DNA of 40,195 bases from Alphaproteobacteria bacterium (lineage in GTDB: Bacteria; Pseudomonadota; Alphaproteobacteria; Sphingomonadales; Sphingomonadaceae), in the NCBI GenBank assembly GCA_030426245.1, contig JAUHYZ010000020.1, positions 1 through 40,195 of the forward strand, written 5' to 3'. How positions within the stretch are numbered: the first letter of the stretch is position 1; the number at the start of each line of letters is the position of its first letter. The notes beneath the pieces were generated by a model. It did no database searches. It was not told the origin of the DNA and was given only the letters and a program-made list of their open reading frames with translations. Both the position numbers and the translations under genes were made by a program. This document shows, piece by piece, positions 7,948 through 16,237 of this stretch.

Positions 7948-8625
7948 TCAATTCACGACTGGCGGTTGGAAGGCAGTGCCTTCAGCGAGCAACTGTGCCT
8001 GCATAGTCTCTTCGCGCTCCAACGCGCGTTTCACTTGCTTCAACTCTTCACTCTTGCGCGCATGGCCCGCGATATGCGGGAAGCGCGCGATATCGTAACC
8101 GGCCCCTTCAACGCGCCAGACCACCCAATAAAGATATGCATCCATCGCTGACCAAGCCGATCCGTACCACCAGTTGCCTTGGCTCAGGCGCTGTTCAACG
8201 ATTTCGAAATATTCATCCATTGCCCGCTCTGCGGTCTGCTTCACGATCAGGGCATTCTCGGCCCCGGCAAAGAAATTCGGGATGCGTATCCGCGTTACCA
8301 GGGGATGCAGCGTTGCCGAACAGAAACTGAGATCGGCGAGCTGCTTTGCACGCGCGGCCGCATCCACGGCCTTGGGCATCAAACCGGCATCGGGATATCG
8401 TTCCGCAAGATAGGTGATGATCGCAAGGTTCTCTGTCAGCACGCTGCCGTCAATTTCCAGTGCAGGAACTTTGCCAAGCGGATTGAGCTTGCGGAACTCA
8501 GGCGATTTGTGCTCGCCCCGCATAAACCGAATGGGCCGGGTCTCGAAATCGACGCCGGCCGTCTCCAACGCAATGGCCGTGACCCGAGCGCAAGTGCCAG
8601 GCGCCATGTGGAGGATTGCAGACAT
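7948..8625 (-). CDS. Glutathione S-transferase family protein
   Basis: A 225-residue two-domain GST. The N-terminal thioredoxin-like domain has A-P-G-T-C at 8-12, where Cys12 takes the place of the catalytic Cys of beta-class bacterial GSTs, and the cis-Pro/glutathione motifs L-G-K-V-P-A-L and T-E-N (about 50-66). The C-terminal helical domain contains S-A-M-D-A-Y. In a ring-cleavage cluster it could act as a maleylacetoacetate/maleylpyruvate-type cis-trans isomerase or as a glutathione-dependent ether- or dehalogenation-type enzyme; sequence alone does not decide. It follows the MFS gene but has its own regulon operator (8674-8693), 48 bases upstream of its ATG. Confidence 0.85.
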   Translation of the reverse strand: MSAILHMAPGTCARVTAIALETAGVDFETRPIRFMRGEHKSPEFRKLNPLGKVPALEIDGSVLTENLAIITYLAERYPDAGLMPKAVDAAARAKQLADLSFCSATLHPLVTRIRIPNFFAGAENALIVKQTAERAMDEYFEIVEQRLSQGNWWYGSAWSAMDAYLYWVVWRVEGAGYDIARFPHIAGHARKSEELKQVKRALEREETMQAQLLAEGTAFQPPVVN

Positions 8626-8673
8626 AACCGCTCCCGGATTGCATGCAGAGAGCGACTTTCAGACTCCCCACTT

Positions 8674-8693
8674 TATTCTTGGTAACGGGAATA
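8674..8693. promoter_or_regulatory. Regulon operator A (WATTCY-N8-RGAATW)
   Basis: TATTCT-TGGTAACG-GGAATA, 48 bases upstream of the GST start codon. It is one of seven copies of the same 20-bp palindrome in this island and is nearly identical in its arms to copy D1 in front of the TonB-dependent receptor. Its position fits a repressor site over the GST promoter. Confidence 0.7.
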
Positions 8694-8788
8694 TTGCCAT
8701 CGCTCAGCTAAGCTGTCCACGCTGTCGGCGGAAAAACTTCGAGGAGCCGAATGATGCTGTTCGCCGACCATAAGGGCCCTGCCCCTGC

Positions 8789-10081
8789 TCACACCCGTGA
8801 AGCTTGCAGTTCTGCCGAAAGAGAACGCCGATAAGCCGCGAAGTAGAACGCGACACCGATCAGCGGTGTGACCAAAAGCGCAGAGAGCGCATATCGCAAG
8901 GCCTCTTGCCCGAAGCTAGGTGCCAACAAGTCGCTCAGAACACCGACGATCAACGGTCCCAACGCCGCGCCGAGCAGGCCGTTAGCAGCCAGCAGAATTG
9001 TCGAGGTGAGCCCGCGATCTCCCGAAGCAGTGCGGTTCACCGCGAAGTTCATGGCCGATGGAATTGCCGCAGAAAGCAAAAAGTTCATCAACGCGGCAGC
9101 CGCCATCGCCCAGGCCAGGCTTTCTGCGAAGACGAACACCGCCATCGGCGGTATCGCCAGGGGCACCGCAAAGAGGGGAATCTTGAGCATTTCCACTTTG
9201 AGGCCGCTACGCTTAACTAGCCGGTCTGCGACGAACCCTGAAAAGATCGTTCCAGTTATCCCGCCTATTCCGACCGCCGGACCAATCACAACACCCACCT
9301 GGGCCAGCGGCACACCGTGCGAGCGGAGCAGAAAGGCAGGCCCCCAGGCACCGAGCACGAAGACCATCATGCCCGAAATACCGAAAGCCACGAGCAGCAT
9401 CGGGTACCCTGGCAGGCGCAGCACGCGTTTGCAGCCCTCCCAAAGGTCATGCCAGTAGGATTTGAATTCGACGGCTTCCTCTCCATCGGAATCGCGTTCT
9501 GGTTCACGCACGGAAGCAAACAGCAGCAAGGCAACAGCAAGCCCTGCCAGGCCGCAGACAAAGAACATGCTACGCCAACCAATCGCCGCGCCCAAAATTC
9601 CCGCAAGAATTGTTCCGCCAACGATGCCGATGAAGTTGCTGGACTGGAATGCCGCCACAGCCTTGCCACGCGCTTCCAACCGGAAGAGATCAGGGATCAG
9701 CGACATAGCTGCCGGGAATGCGGTCGCTTCACCGATGCCGACAACTATTCGTGCGATGGACAAGGTGGCAAAGTCCTGCGCCAGACCGGTCGCCGCCGTA
9801 GCGAGAGACCACGCCGCAATGCCGATTGCGAGGATTCGGACGCGATTGCCGCGATCCACCATCCGGGCAATGAACAGCCCGCCCACCAGGTTGAACAGTA
9901 CAAAGAACAGGCCGCTGGCGAGCGACATCTGAGTGTCGCTGAGCGCTAGCTCCAGCTTAATCGGCTGAACAACGACACCGAAAATGATCCTGTCGCCAAC
10001 ATTGAATATGTTGGCGAGAAACAGCACGAACAGCGCCCAATGGGAACTGACCGGCGTCCTCGCCGCAGCTGAAGTGTTCAT
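8789..10081 (-). CDS. MFS transporter
   Basis: A 430-residue protein with about 12 hydrophobic helices. The first loop carries a variant of the MFS motif A (ARMVDRGNRVRIL, about 73-85), and the fourth helix region has A-R-I-V-V-G-I-G-E-A, typical of the spinster-like or anion:cation symporter groups that sphingomonads use for organic acids and aromatics. It would carry the pathway substrate across the inner membrane after passage through the outer-membrane receptor at 17213. The ATG overlaps the stop of the amidohydrolase gene by 4 bases (ATGA), so it is the last member of the four-gene unit that begins at 13380. The substrate is unknown. Confidence 0.88.
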   Translation of the reverse strand: MNTSAAARTPVSSHWALFVLFLANIFNVGDRIIFGVVVQPIKLELALSDTQMSLASGLFFVLFNLVGGLFIARMVDRGNRVRILAIGIAAWSLATAATGLAQDFATLSIARIVVGIGEATAFPAAMSLIPDLFRLEARGKAVAAFQSSNFIGIVGGTILAGILGAAIGWRSMFFVCGLAGLAVALLLFASVREPERDSDGEEAVEFKSYWHDLWEGCKRVLRLPGYPMLLVAFGISGMMVFVLGAWGPAFLLRSHGVPLAQVGVVIGPAVGIGGITGTIFSGFVADRLVKRSGLKVEMLKIPLFAVPLAIPPMAVFVFAESLAWAMAAAALMNFLLSAAIPSAMNFAVNRTASGDRGLTSTILLAANGLLGAALGPLIVGVLSDLLAPSFGQEALRYALSALLVTPLIGVAFYFAAYRRSLSAELQASRV

Positions 10082-11133
10082 GCGCCCACCTCCAGGCCAA
10101 GAAGTTCGGCGGCATTGAGGCCAAGAATGCGGGCTCTGGTCTGATCATCGAGGCGGTCATGGAAGCCGACCGGGTCGGGTTCCGACATATCGAAGGGGTA
10201 ATCCGAACCGAGGCACAACCGGTCCGCGCCATGCGTACGCACGAGGCTGTCAAGTTCATCCTTGTCGAACACCAAGGTATCGAACCACAGCTTACGCAGA
10301 TAGCTGGAAGGCTCATGCTTGCAATGTTCGGAGCAATCGCCACGGGCGCGCCAGCCATGATCCATTCGGCCCCAATAGCCGGGGATGTATCCACCCCCAT
10401 GAGCCACGCAGATCTTCAAACCGGGATAAGCATCGAGCACACCGCCGAAGATCAGATGGCCGAGCGCCAGAGTGGATTCGAGTGGATTGCCGATCAGGTT
10501 GTTGAAGTAATATTCGGTCATCCGTCTCGCATCGGTGAACCCGAGTGGATGCAGGAAGATCAGGATGCCCAGCTCTTCGGCCGCCGCCCAGAAGGGGCGG
10601 AATTCTTCGGCATGGAAGTCCTTGCCGTTAACGTTGGAATTAATCTCGATCCCGCGCAGGTCGAGGTCCTTCACGCAGCGTCGCATCTCGTCCACGGCCA
10701 GCCGTGGGTCCTGCAATGGAACCGTGCCCATGCCCACGAAGCGATCGGGATGCTTCGCCACAGCATCGGCCATGCCATCGTTCACCGCCTTCGCCGCTTC
10801 GCGTCCGGTTTCGGGATCGGTGAAGTAGAAATACTGACCCGGGCTGGGTGACAGCGCCTGCACATCGATCCCAAGCCGGTCCATGTCTTCCAGCCGAGTG
10901 TCTATCGTGTTCAATGTCCGACCGATCTGCGCAAACTGCGCCTTGTTCACTTCAGCCGTCTTGGCATTGGTAAAGTCGTGGATGCCCGGAGGCGGACCGG
11001 GATATTTGGCCTGAACGATGCCATCGGCGGCAGGGATGCCCAGGTGGCAATGGATGTCCACCACCAAATGCTTGCCGCGCGCCGAAACGGGGATTGGAGC
11101 CCTCTCACCGCAGGTATGAATTTCACCGCTCAT
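10078..11133 (-). CDS. Amidohydrolase-2 family (ACMSD-type decarboxylase/hydrolase)
   Basis: A 351-residue TIM-barrel metalloenzyme. The start was set at 11133 because this ATG overlaps the upstream FAH stop by 4 bases; the 12-residue longer frame would run further into that gene. Metal-binding signatures are D-I-H-C-H (H28, H30), I-F-L-H-P (strand 5 His), H-G-G-G-Y-I-P-G-Y-W-G-R and L-G-S-D-Y-P (Asp). This is the pattern of the aminocarboxymuconate-semialdehyde decarboxylase group, which includes non-oxidative aromatic-acid decarboxylases and some C-C hydrolases. In this operon it may decarboxylate a ring-cleavage product or the aromatic acid itself. It is not close to the LigW-type enzyme at 38735, which lacks the H-x-H motif. 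Confidence 0.85.
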   Translation of the reverse strand: MSGEIHTCGERAPIPVSARGKHLVVDIHCHLGIPAADGIVQAKYPGPPPGIHDFTNAKTAEVNKAQFAQIGRTLNTIDTRLEDMDRLGIDVQALSPSPGQYFYFTDPETGREAAKAVNDGMADAVAKHPDRFVGMGTVPLQDPRLAVDEMRRCVKDLDLRGIEINSNVNGKDFHAEEFRPFWAAAEELGILIFLHPLGFTDARRMTEYYFNNLIGNPLESTLALGHLIFGGVLDAYPGLKICVAHGGGYIPGYWGRMDHGWRARGDCSEHCKHEPSSYLRKLWFDTLVFDKDELDSLVRTHGADRLCLGSDYPFDMSEPDPVGFHDRLDDQTRARILGLNAAELLGLEVGA

Positions 11134-12425
11134 GCAAACTCCTTTGCCGGCATAATCGTGCCGCTGCATTCTCCAAAGCCGATCGAAACATATCCTTCGG
11201 CAATCGCCCGCCCATGCAGCGACAACCTATCGCCATCTTCCAGCATGGTCCGCTGTATGCCATCGAGCAGGATGAGCGGATCCGCGCCCATACTCGTAAT
11301 CTCAACGAGGCAGGCGCGTGCTTCATCTGCAGCTCCCGAAACCGTGCCCGTTGCAATCAAGTCGCCGGTTTCCAGCGGCGCGCCGCCGCAAGCCTGATGC
11401 GCGACCATCTGCGCCAAGGTCCAGAACAGTTCCGCGACATTGGTTCGCACGATCCGTTGAGGGCCCGAGCCGGTATCGAGTTTTGCCGTCAGCTCGATAT
11501 TAAGCCCGCCCGCTTCGCGATCGAAAGGATCGTGGAGATAGGCGGGCACTGCTGGCTCTTCGGCGGCGCGGCCGCGACCGGGAACACGGAACGGCGCCAA
11601 AGCCTCCATGGTCACGATCCATGGTGAAATGGTGGTGAGAAAGCTCTTGCCGAGATGGGGCCCGAGGATCATTTCGTAGAATTGGATGGCGCGGGCCGAC
11701 CAGTCATTCACGAGGCAGCAACCGAACAGCAATTCGTCGGCCCGCTGCATCGTGATCGCATCGCCAAGGGCATTTCCCGGTCCACGAAGCCAGGCGCCGA
11801 ATTCCACTTCGAAATCCAGCATCGGCTCCGGCTGGAAGACCATGTCGTTTGAGCCTCGAGGAACCACCTGGCCCATTGGCCGGATGACTGGAGTACCGCT
11901 GACCGCAACAGAGCTTGCCCGGCCGTTATAGGCGACCGGCAAGGTTGCCCAGGCAGGCTGCGGCGATCTGCCGCCATTTGCCGCCATCCGTAGAATATGA
12001 TCGGCGGAGGTGCAGAAATCGGTAAAGGCAGAGGGCCTTGCCGGCATTCGCATCGTTGCAGACGCCATCGGTATCAATGCGCCTGTCGCAGCTTGCGGCG
12101 AGCGATTGTCGGCAGAATAGAGGTCAGAAAGGGCTGCGCGCAAAGCCGACACTTCCGAGATCGGCGCTTCGAACAATTCAAGCAGGCTTGGCTTTGCAGC
12201 GAGTTGCGCTGCCGATAGAGCGGCACCTGATAGCGCCCCTGCTTCAATCAAAGCCGCAAGATCGATGATTGCTTCGCCCAGTGCGACGCCGCCCCTTGGC
12301 CCCTTGCCATCGTCGAACACGCCGAATGGCAGGTTCTGGATCGGGAAATCCGTGCCGGGAATGTTCGCACTATCCACCAAACTACGGCGCTGCGGATCAT
12401 GTGTGGCGTTGAGTTCAATGGGCAT
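11130..12425 (-). CDS. Fumarylacetoacetase paralogue 1, divergent pocket
   Basis: A 431-residue full-length fumarylacetoacetase with the N-terminal SH3-like domain (SANIPGTDFPIQNLPFGVF) and the FAH catalytic domain. Judged against human FAH from memory, the metal ligands are kept (Asp of FTDF, Glu-x-Glu in FEVEFG, Asp of VNDWSAR), as are the His of the acid/base pair and the Lys in LGKSF. Changes sit around the substrate: the Tyr after the Asp-Phe pair is Cys, the region of Arg142 is rewritten (AANGGRSPQP), and WSARDIQ reads WSARAIQ. The enzyme therefore probably hydrolyses a related diketo acid rather than fumarylacetoacetate. It overlaps the MBL gene by 11 bases and the amidohydrolase gene by 4. 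Confidence 0.87.
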   Translation of the reverse strand: MPIELNATHDPQRRSLVDSANIPGTDFPIQNLPFGVFDDGKGPRGGVALGEAIIDLAALIEAGALSGAALSAAQLAAKPSLLELFEAPISEVSALRAALSDLYSADNRSPQAATGALIPMASATMRMPARPSAFTDFCTSADHILRMAANGGRSPQPAWATLPVAYNGRASSVAVSGTPVIRPMGQVVPRGSNDMVFQPEPMLDFEVEFGAWLRGPGNALGDAITMQRADELLFGCCLVNDWSARAIQFYEMILGPHLGKSFLTTISPWIVTMEALAPFRVPGRGRAAEEPAVPAYLHDPFDREAGGLNIELTAKLDTGSGPQRIVRTNVAELFWTLAQMVAHQACGGAPLETGDLIATGTVSGAADEARACLVEITSMGADPLILLDGIQRTMLEDGDRLSLHGRAIAEGYVSIGFGECSGTIMPAKEFA

Positions 12426-13380
12426 GACCGCATTCCTTTTGATAACGGTTCATTTCCGCGAACAACATGGGCGGCGGCGCCGGCTCCAGCTTGGGATCCC
12501 ATTGCTTGAACAGTGAATAGACATTGGCGACCACCCGCTCTGGATCGGTCCAATGGGTATATTCCTTCATCGGAATGTCGCGCGCGGCCTCGCGCCAGGC
12601 CATGCCGGCATCAAAACGCCCGCGGGCTTCGGCAACCAGGTGTTCGAAATAGCCTCGCATATTGGTGACAGCACTCACGTCACAAATCGGCCCATGGCCG
12701 GGAACCACGACTTCTGGCTGAAGAGCTTCGATGAATTCGCAGGCCGCGATCCAGTTCGACATCGGGCCTGTCCAGATGATCGGGTGGCCTTCGTTGAACA
12801 ACAGGTCACCAGTAAAGACGACCTTGTCTTCCGGCACCCACGCAATGGTGTCCGACATGGTGTGCGCTGGCCCCAGATCGTGCAATTCCACAGTCTTCTC
12901 GCCAATATTGAGCGTCAGGCTTTCTTCGAATGTCCGATCCGGCAGTGTCAGCTCATCGACGCCGCTAAAGTCGAATTTGCGCCCCATGGTTTCGAACAGG
13001 AACTCGCCGGCCTCACCCATCTGCTCCCAATCGGCAGACAAGCGGGCGAGTGCACGCGGATCGAAATCAATCATCTCCTCGCGTGTCTTTTTCGTCGCGA
13101 TGATCTCGGCATCGGCAACCAGCCCGTTGCCAAAGAAGTGATCGGGGTTTGCATGGGTATTCATCACCCTGTCGATCCGGCCACCGCCGTCCACCTTGGC
13201 AAAATCATCAAGCATTGTGCGCGTGAGTGGCACGCTCATCAGCGTATCGACCAGCAAAGTCTCACCCGCCGAGACAACGAGGCCAGCATTCGACCAGCCC
13301 CAAGTTCCATCGGGCTGAACGTAACCGTAAAGGCCGTTACCAATATCATGGACGCCTTGGCGGAATGGCCATTTGCTCAT
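12415..13380 (-). CDS. Metallo-beta-lactamase-fold hydrolase
   Basis: A 321-residue MBL-fold protein starting at the ATG at 13380 with GGGAGAGAG upstream. The first metal motif is N-T-H-A-N-P-D-H (H76, N78, D80, H81), so Asn replaces the second His of the canonical H-x-H-x-D-H. The later ligands are present: G-P-A-H-T (His), F-T-G-D (Asp) and P-G-H-G-P (His). The Asn variant is known in a subset of MBL-fold hydrolases. It is the first gene of the MBL-FAH-amidohydrolase-MFS unit, read from a promoter that carries operator B 36 bases upstream. Likely a hydrolase for a thioester, lactone or ring-cleavage ester; the substrate is unknown. Confidence 0.85.
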   Translation of the reverse strand: MSKWPFRQGVHDIGNGLYGYVQPDGTWGWSNAGLVVSAGETLLVDTLMSVPLTRTMLDDFAKVDGGGRIDRVMNTHANPDHFFGNGLVADAEIIATKKTREEMIDFDPRALARLSADWEQMGEAGEFLFETMGRKFDFSGVDELTLPDRTFEESLTLNIGEKTVELHDLGPAHTMSDTIAWVPEDKVVFTGDLLFNEGHPIIWTGPMSNWIAACEFIEALQPEVVVPGHGPICDVSAVTNMRGYFEHLVAEARGRFDAGMAWREAARDIPMKEYTHWTDPERVVANVYSLFKQWDPKLEPAPPPMLFAEMNRYQKECGHAH

Positions 13381-13416
13381 CGCTAGTCTCTCTCCCGATT
13401 GGCAAGTTAGATCAAT

Positions 13417-13436
13417 AATTCCTGCCTGCAAGAATT
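13417..13436. promoter_or_regulatory. Regulon operator B (WATTCY-N8-RGAATW)
   Basis: AATTCC-TGCCTGCA-AGAATT in the divergent region between the MBL operon (start 13380) and the TetR gene (start 13491). It is 36 and 54 bases from the two start codons and so could control both directions, including autoregulation of the TetR gene. Confidence 0.7.
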
Positions 13437-13452
13437 AAAGTGGCGCTCCCGA

Positions 13453-13470
13453 GGTTGTGCTTGCACAACC
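13453..13470. promoter_or_regulatory. Perfect palindrome before the tetR-1 gene
   Basis: GGTTGTGCTTGCACAACC, with two 8-bp arms and a 2-base centre, ending 20 bases before the likely ATG of the TetR gene. Its sequence is unrelated to the seven WATTCY-N8-RGAATW sites, so it is either the operator of a second regulator or a 5'-untranslated hairpin. Confidence 0.5.
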
Positions 13471-13490
13471 ATCGCGCCAAGCATGTTGCT

Positions 13491-14129
13491 ATGGCAGGAA
13501 AGAACAATGCGAAACGCGGCAAAGGACGGCCAATGGCGTCCGCGCACGGGGTTGGCCGTGACGCTCTGATCGATGCGGCGCGTGAATTGCTGCAGGAACT
13601 GCCCCCTGCGCAAGTCTCCGGCAGCGCGGTGGCTCGGCGTGCCGGAGCGGATCCAGCGCTGATCCGCTATTATTTCGGCAATCGCGAGCAGATGCTTCTC
13701 GAAGTGGCGAAGCAGATCGGCGATGAAGCCAACCTGTCTCCGCCCAATGATGGCGATCCGGTCAAGTTGCTCGCCGATTTTATTCATTCTACTTTCCGCT
13801 TCACCAGATCGGCGCGCAATATGCAGCGGCTCATGATTGAGGAGCTGGATTCCACCAGTTCGCCGGAAATGCGCGAGAGCGTCCGGACATGGAACCGCGT
13901 ACCGGTCGACTATTATGCCGCCATCAAGGACCTCGATGCGAGGGACGCCCTTTCCGACTTCGATCCATTGTTCCTTCATCTGGCCGTCATCGGCATAAGC
14001 GACTTCTTTGTGACTGGCCGCCCCTTGATCGAACTGCTCGTGCCCGAAGGCACCGACATGGAGGAGTTGGGTCAGCAATATGAAGCCTTCGTGGAAAGAT
14101 TGCTGCTGGAAGGTTTGAAGAAGCGCTGA
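13491..14129 (+). CDS. TetR family regulator 1
   Basis: A 212-residue regulator. The ATG at 13491 (MAGKNNAKRGKGRP) was preferred to the GTG at 13440 because the latter would put an intergenic palindrome and part of operator B's flank into coding sequence. After a basic tail, the TetR helix-turn-helix lies at about residues 38-62 (VSGSAVARRAGADPALIRYYFGN), and the rest is a helical ligand-binding and dimerisation domain. It is divergent from the MBL operon and convergent with the short FAH gene, whose stop is only 7 bases away. Its recognition region resembles that of TetR 2 at 21874 (D-P-x-L-I-R-Y-Y-F), so the two may bind the same operator. Probably a repressor released by a pathway intermediate. 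Confidence 0.9.
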   Translation: MAGKNNAKRGKGRPMASAHGVGRDALIDAARELLQELPPAQVSGSAVARRAGADPALIRYYFGNREQMLLEVAKQIGDEANLSPPNDGDPVKLLADFIHSTFRFTRSARNMQRLMIEELDSTSSPEMRESVRTWNRVPVDYYAAIKDLDARDALSDFDPLFLHLAVIGISDFFVTGRPLIELLVPEGTDMEELGQQYEAFVERLLLEGLKKR

Positions 14130-14136
14130 CTTTCCA

Positions 14137-15099
14137 TTACGCAGATTCAGCCACACAACGATTTCGCTGCGCCCCCATGCCGTCGATCTCGGCCACCATT
14201 TCATCGCCAGGCTGCAAGTAAACGCCGAATGCGGAGCCATTTCCATAGGGAGAGCCGGTGCAAATGACATCGCCGGGCTGCAGGATCACACGGTTCGACA
14301 AGAACTCTATCTGCCGCTCGATGCTGAACATCATGTCCGCGGTCGTCTCATTCTGGTAGATCTTGCCGTTGACCGAAAGCCGCAGGTTCAGGTCATAGGG
14401 ATTTGCGATCTCATCCCTCGGCACGATCATTGGGCCAAAGGGAAGGAATGTCGGGAAACACTTGCCGGAAAGCCAGTCAGCGCCAATTGCGGAACCATCG
14501 CGCCGGAAGATATGCTCGCGCGCAGTGACATCATTCACGATGACGTAACCAGCAACATACTCCATCGCTTCGTCTGCGGACACACGATGTGCGGTCTTGC
14601 CAATCACCACACCCAGCTCGATTTCCCAGTCGGGCTTCGTCACATTGTTTGGAAGAACGACCTCGTCGCGTGCGCCTATCGCGCAAGACGGTAACTTGAG
14701 AAAACAGAACGGCAGCGCCTTGACGCGTTCGTCCATCATCTTTTCGACATGCGCGCGGCGTTCGTCCTCAGGCAACGCTTCAAGTTCCTCCCGCCGCATG
14801 GACGAGTCACCGAGGATCAGCCCCACAACATGCTTCTTGTAATTTGCGCCCGTGCAAAAAATCTGCCCTGGCCGATAGGGTAGCAATATGTCGGCATTAT
14901 CGAGCAGCGGCGCATCGGCGAATGCCTGTGCATCCGCGCCCCATGTCCTGATCAAGGAGACTGTTTCATCCCAGTCAGCCAGGAGGTCGAGCAAGGAGCG
15001 CTCCTCGCCCCAATGCGATAACGGAACAAATTGACCGGCCTTCACAAGAACGGCTGTCGCGCGTCCCCCAAGCCCAACGGTAGCAAGTCCGAGCGACAT
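14137..15099 (-). CDS. FAH-family hydrolase, short form
   Basis: A 320-residue fumarylacetoacetate-hydrolase-fold protein with G-Q-I-F-C-T-G-A-N-Y-K-K-H near 80-92 and the metal site D-W-E-I-E-L-G (Glu-x-Glu) plus V-N-D-V-T-A-R-E-H (Asp). The family includes acylpyruvate hydrolases, 2-hydroxyhepta-2,4-diene-1,7-dioate isomerases and oxaloacetate decarboxylases. It is the last gene of the VOC dioxygenase-FAD monooxygenase-FAH unit, 9 bases after the monooxygenase stop. It would act on the extradiol ring-cleavage product (hydrolysis, isomerisation or decarboxylation of a 2-oxo-dienoate). It is not an alternative form of the two long fumarylacetoacetases, which have a different N-terminal domain. 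Confidence 0.85.
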   Translation of the reverse strand: MSLGLATVGLGGRATAVLVKAGQFVPLSHWGEERSLLDLLADWDETVSLIRTWGADAQAFADAPLLDNADILLPYRPGQIFCTGANYKKHVVGLILGDSSMRREELEALPEDERRAHVEKMMDERVKALPFCFLKLPSCAIGARDEVVLPNNVTKPDWEIELGVVIGKTAHRVSADEAMEYVAGYVIVNDVTAREHIFRRDGSAIGADWLSGKCFPTFLPFGPMIVPRDEIANPYDLNLRLSVNGKIYQNETTADMMFSIERQIEFLSNRVILQPGDVICTGSPYGNGSAFGVYLQPGDEMVAEIDGMGAQRNRCVAESA

Positions 15100-15108
15100 C
15101 GTTCCCCC

Positions 15109-16227
15109 TCAATATGGAAGTTTGAGTTTCTGGGTGGTATCGCCCAGCATACGGTTGGCATCGATCTGGTTGCCTCCAGCCATCTCAATTTCACCGATCC
15201 GCACCGAATTCTCGACGACCATGCGGGCACGTTCCAGGCGGCGCGCACCGAATGCATCAAGCGCTTTGCCCACATCCTCTGTCCGCTCCAGTTCCTCGCC
15301 AAGTACGAGGCCATCTTCGGCCGCCATACCTGCCCCAGAGGCCATGTGCGGAGTTGTGGCATGGATCGCATCGCCGATCAGAACCACGCGCCCTTTGTGC
15401 CAAGGTTGCGGCATCAAAAGCCATTCAAGCGGACGATAATTGACCATCGATTCCGCTCCGAGCCCCGCGCGAATATTCTCGATCGGACCTCCAAAAGGCT
15501 CCAGCAATTGCGCCACATGGGGCAGCATCTCTGCTTCTTCGTACCAAGGGTTGTCCGGCACATGCTCAAGAATGAAGGCATAGAGCTTCGACGCTGAAAC
15601 AGGATTCAACCCAAGCTTGATCTTTCCGCCGACATAGATCTCAAGTCGATCGACTTCCGCAGGCCGATCGGCAACAATTCGCCAGCAGCCTTGTCCGGTC
15701 AGCTTGGTCTTGGGCGCATCGGCGAACAGCATGCCGCGCGATTTCGAAAAGATGCCATCGGCGGCCACAACAAGCTCATACGAAGCACACCGACCGTCGG
15801 AAAAGGTCACAGTGGCGCTCTGGTCCGTCTGATCATAGGCGACTGGTTCGACGCCGAGCACGACCTTGACGCCTGCCGCACGGACATGCCGCTGCATGAT
15901 GTCATGCAAGACCGGCCGCATAATGCCGCCGCTTGCATCCACTAGCGGAGCATCATCTGGAGGAGGCAGTGACTCCATCAGCACCGATCCGTCCAGATTG
16001 CGCAGGCGGACGCCACCACCCACGAATCCGCGCTCACGCACTTCTTCGAGAATGCCAAGGTGATCGAAAGCGCGCAGCGAAGTCCCGGTCACGCTAATTC
16101 CGGCACCATAGGCCCGCCATTGCGGATCGACATCAACCAGCTCTACGGCGACGTTCCGCTTGGCAAGCGCAAGTGCTGCGCTCATTCCGCCGACACCGCC
16201 GCCGACGATCAGACAATTCTTGATCAT
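15109..16227 (-). CDS. FAD-dependent aromatic hydroxylase
   Basis: A 372-residue class A flavoprotein monooxygenase. The ATG at 16227 was chosen because it starts directly at the Rossmann strand and has GAAGGG upstream. Motifs: G-G-G-V-G-G at 9-14 (ADP of FAD), the D-G motif in V-V-A-A-D-G-I-F-S-K-S-R, and the G-D motif in V-L-I-G-D-A-I-H-A-T-T-P. These belong to the p-hydroxybenzoate/3-hydroxybenzoate/salicylate hydroxylase superfamily, which uses NAD(P)H and O2 to add an ortho or para hydroxyl, often with decarboxylation. Between an extradiol dioxygenase and an FAH-family gene (10- and 9-base gaps), it would make the dihydroxylated ring for cleavage. Confidence 0.9.
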   Translation of the reverse strand: MIKNCLIVGGGVGGMSAALALAKRNVAVELVDVDPQWRAYGAGISVTGTSLRAFDHLGILEEVRERGFVGGGVRLRNLDGSVLMESLPPPDDAPLVDASGGIMRPVLHDIMQRHVRAAGVKVVLGVEPVAYDQTDQSATVTFSDGRCASYELVVAADGIFSKSRGMLFADAPKTKLTGQGCWRIVADRPAEVDRLEIYVGGKIKLGLNPVSASKLYAFILEHVPDNPWYEEAEMLPHVAQLLEPFGGPIENIRAGLGAESMVNYRPLEWLLMPQPWHKGRVVLIGDAIHATTPHMASGAGMAAEDGLVLGEELERTEDVGKALDAFGARRLERARMVVENSVRIGEIEMAGGNQIDANRMLGDTTQKLKLPY

Positions 16228-16237
16228 TGCGCGCCCT

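Noticed and set aside
8724..8768. Terminator hairpin (GTCGGCG / CGCCGAC) after the MFS gene
   Set aside because: The loop is 31 bases and there is no T tract; a structure of this kind occurs often by chance at this GC content.
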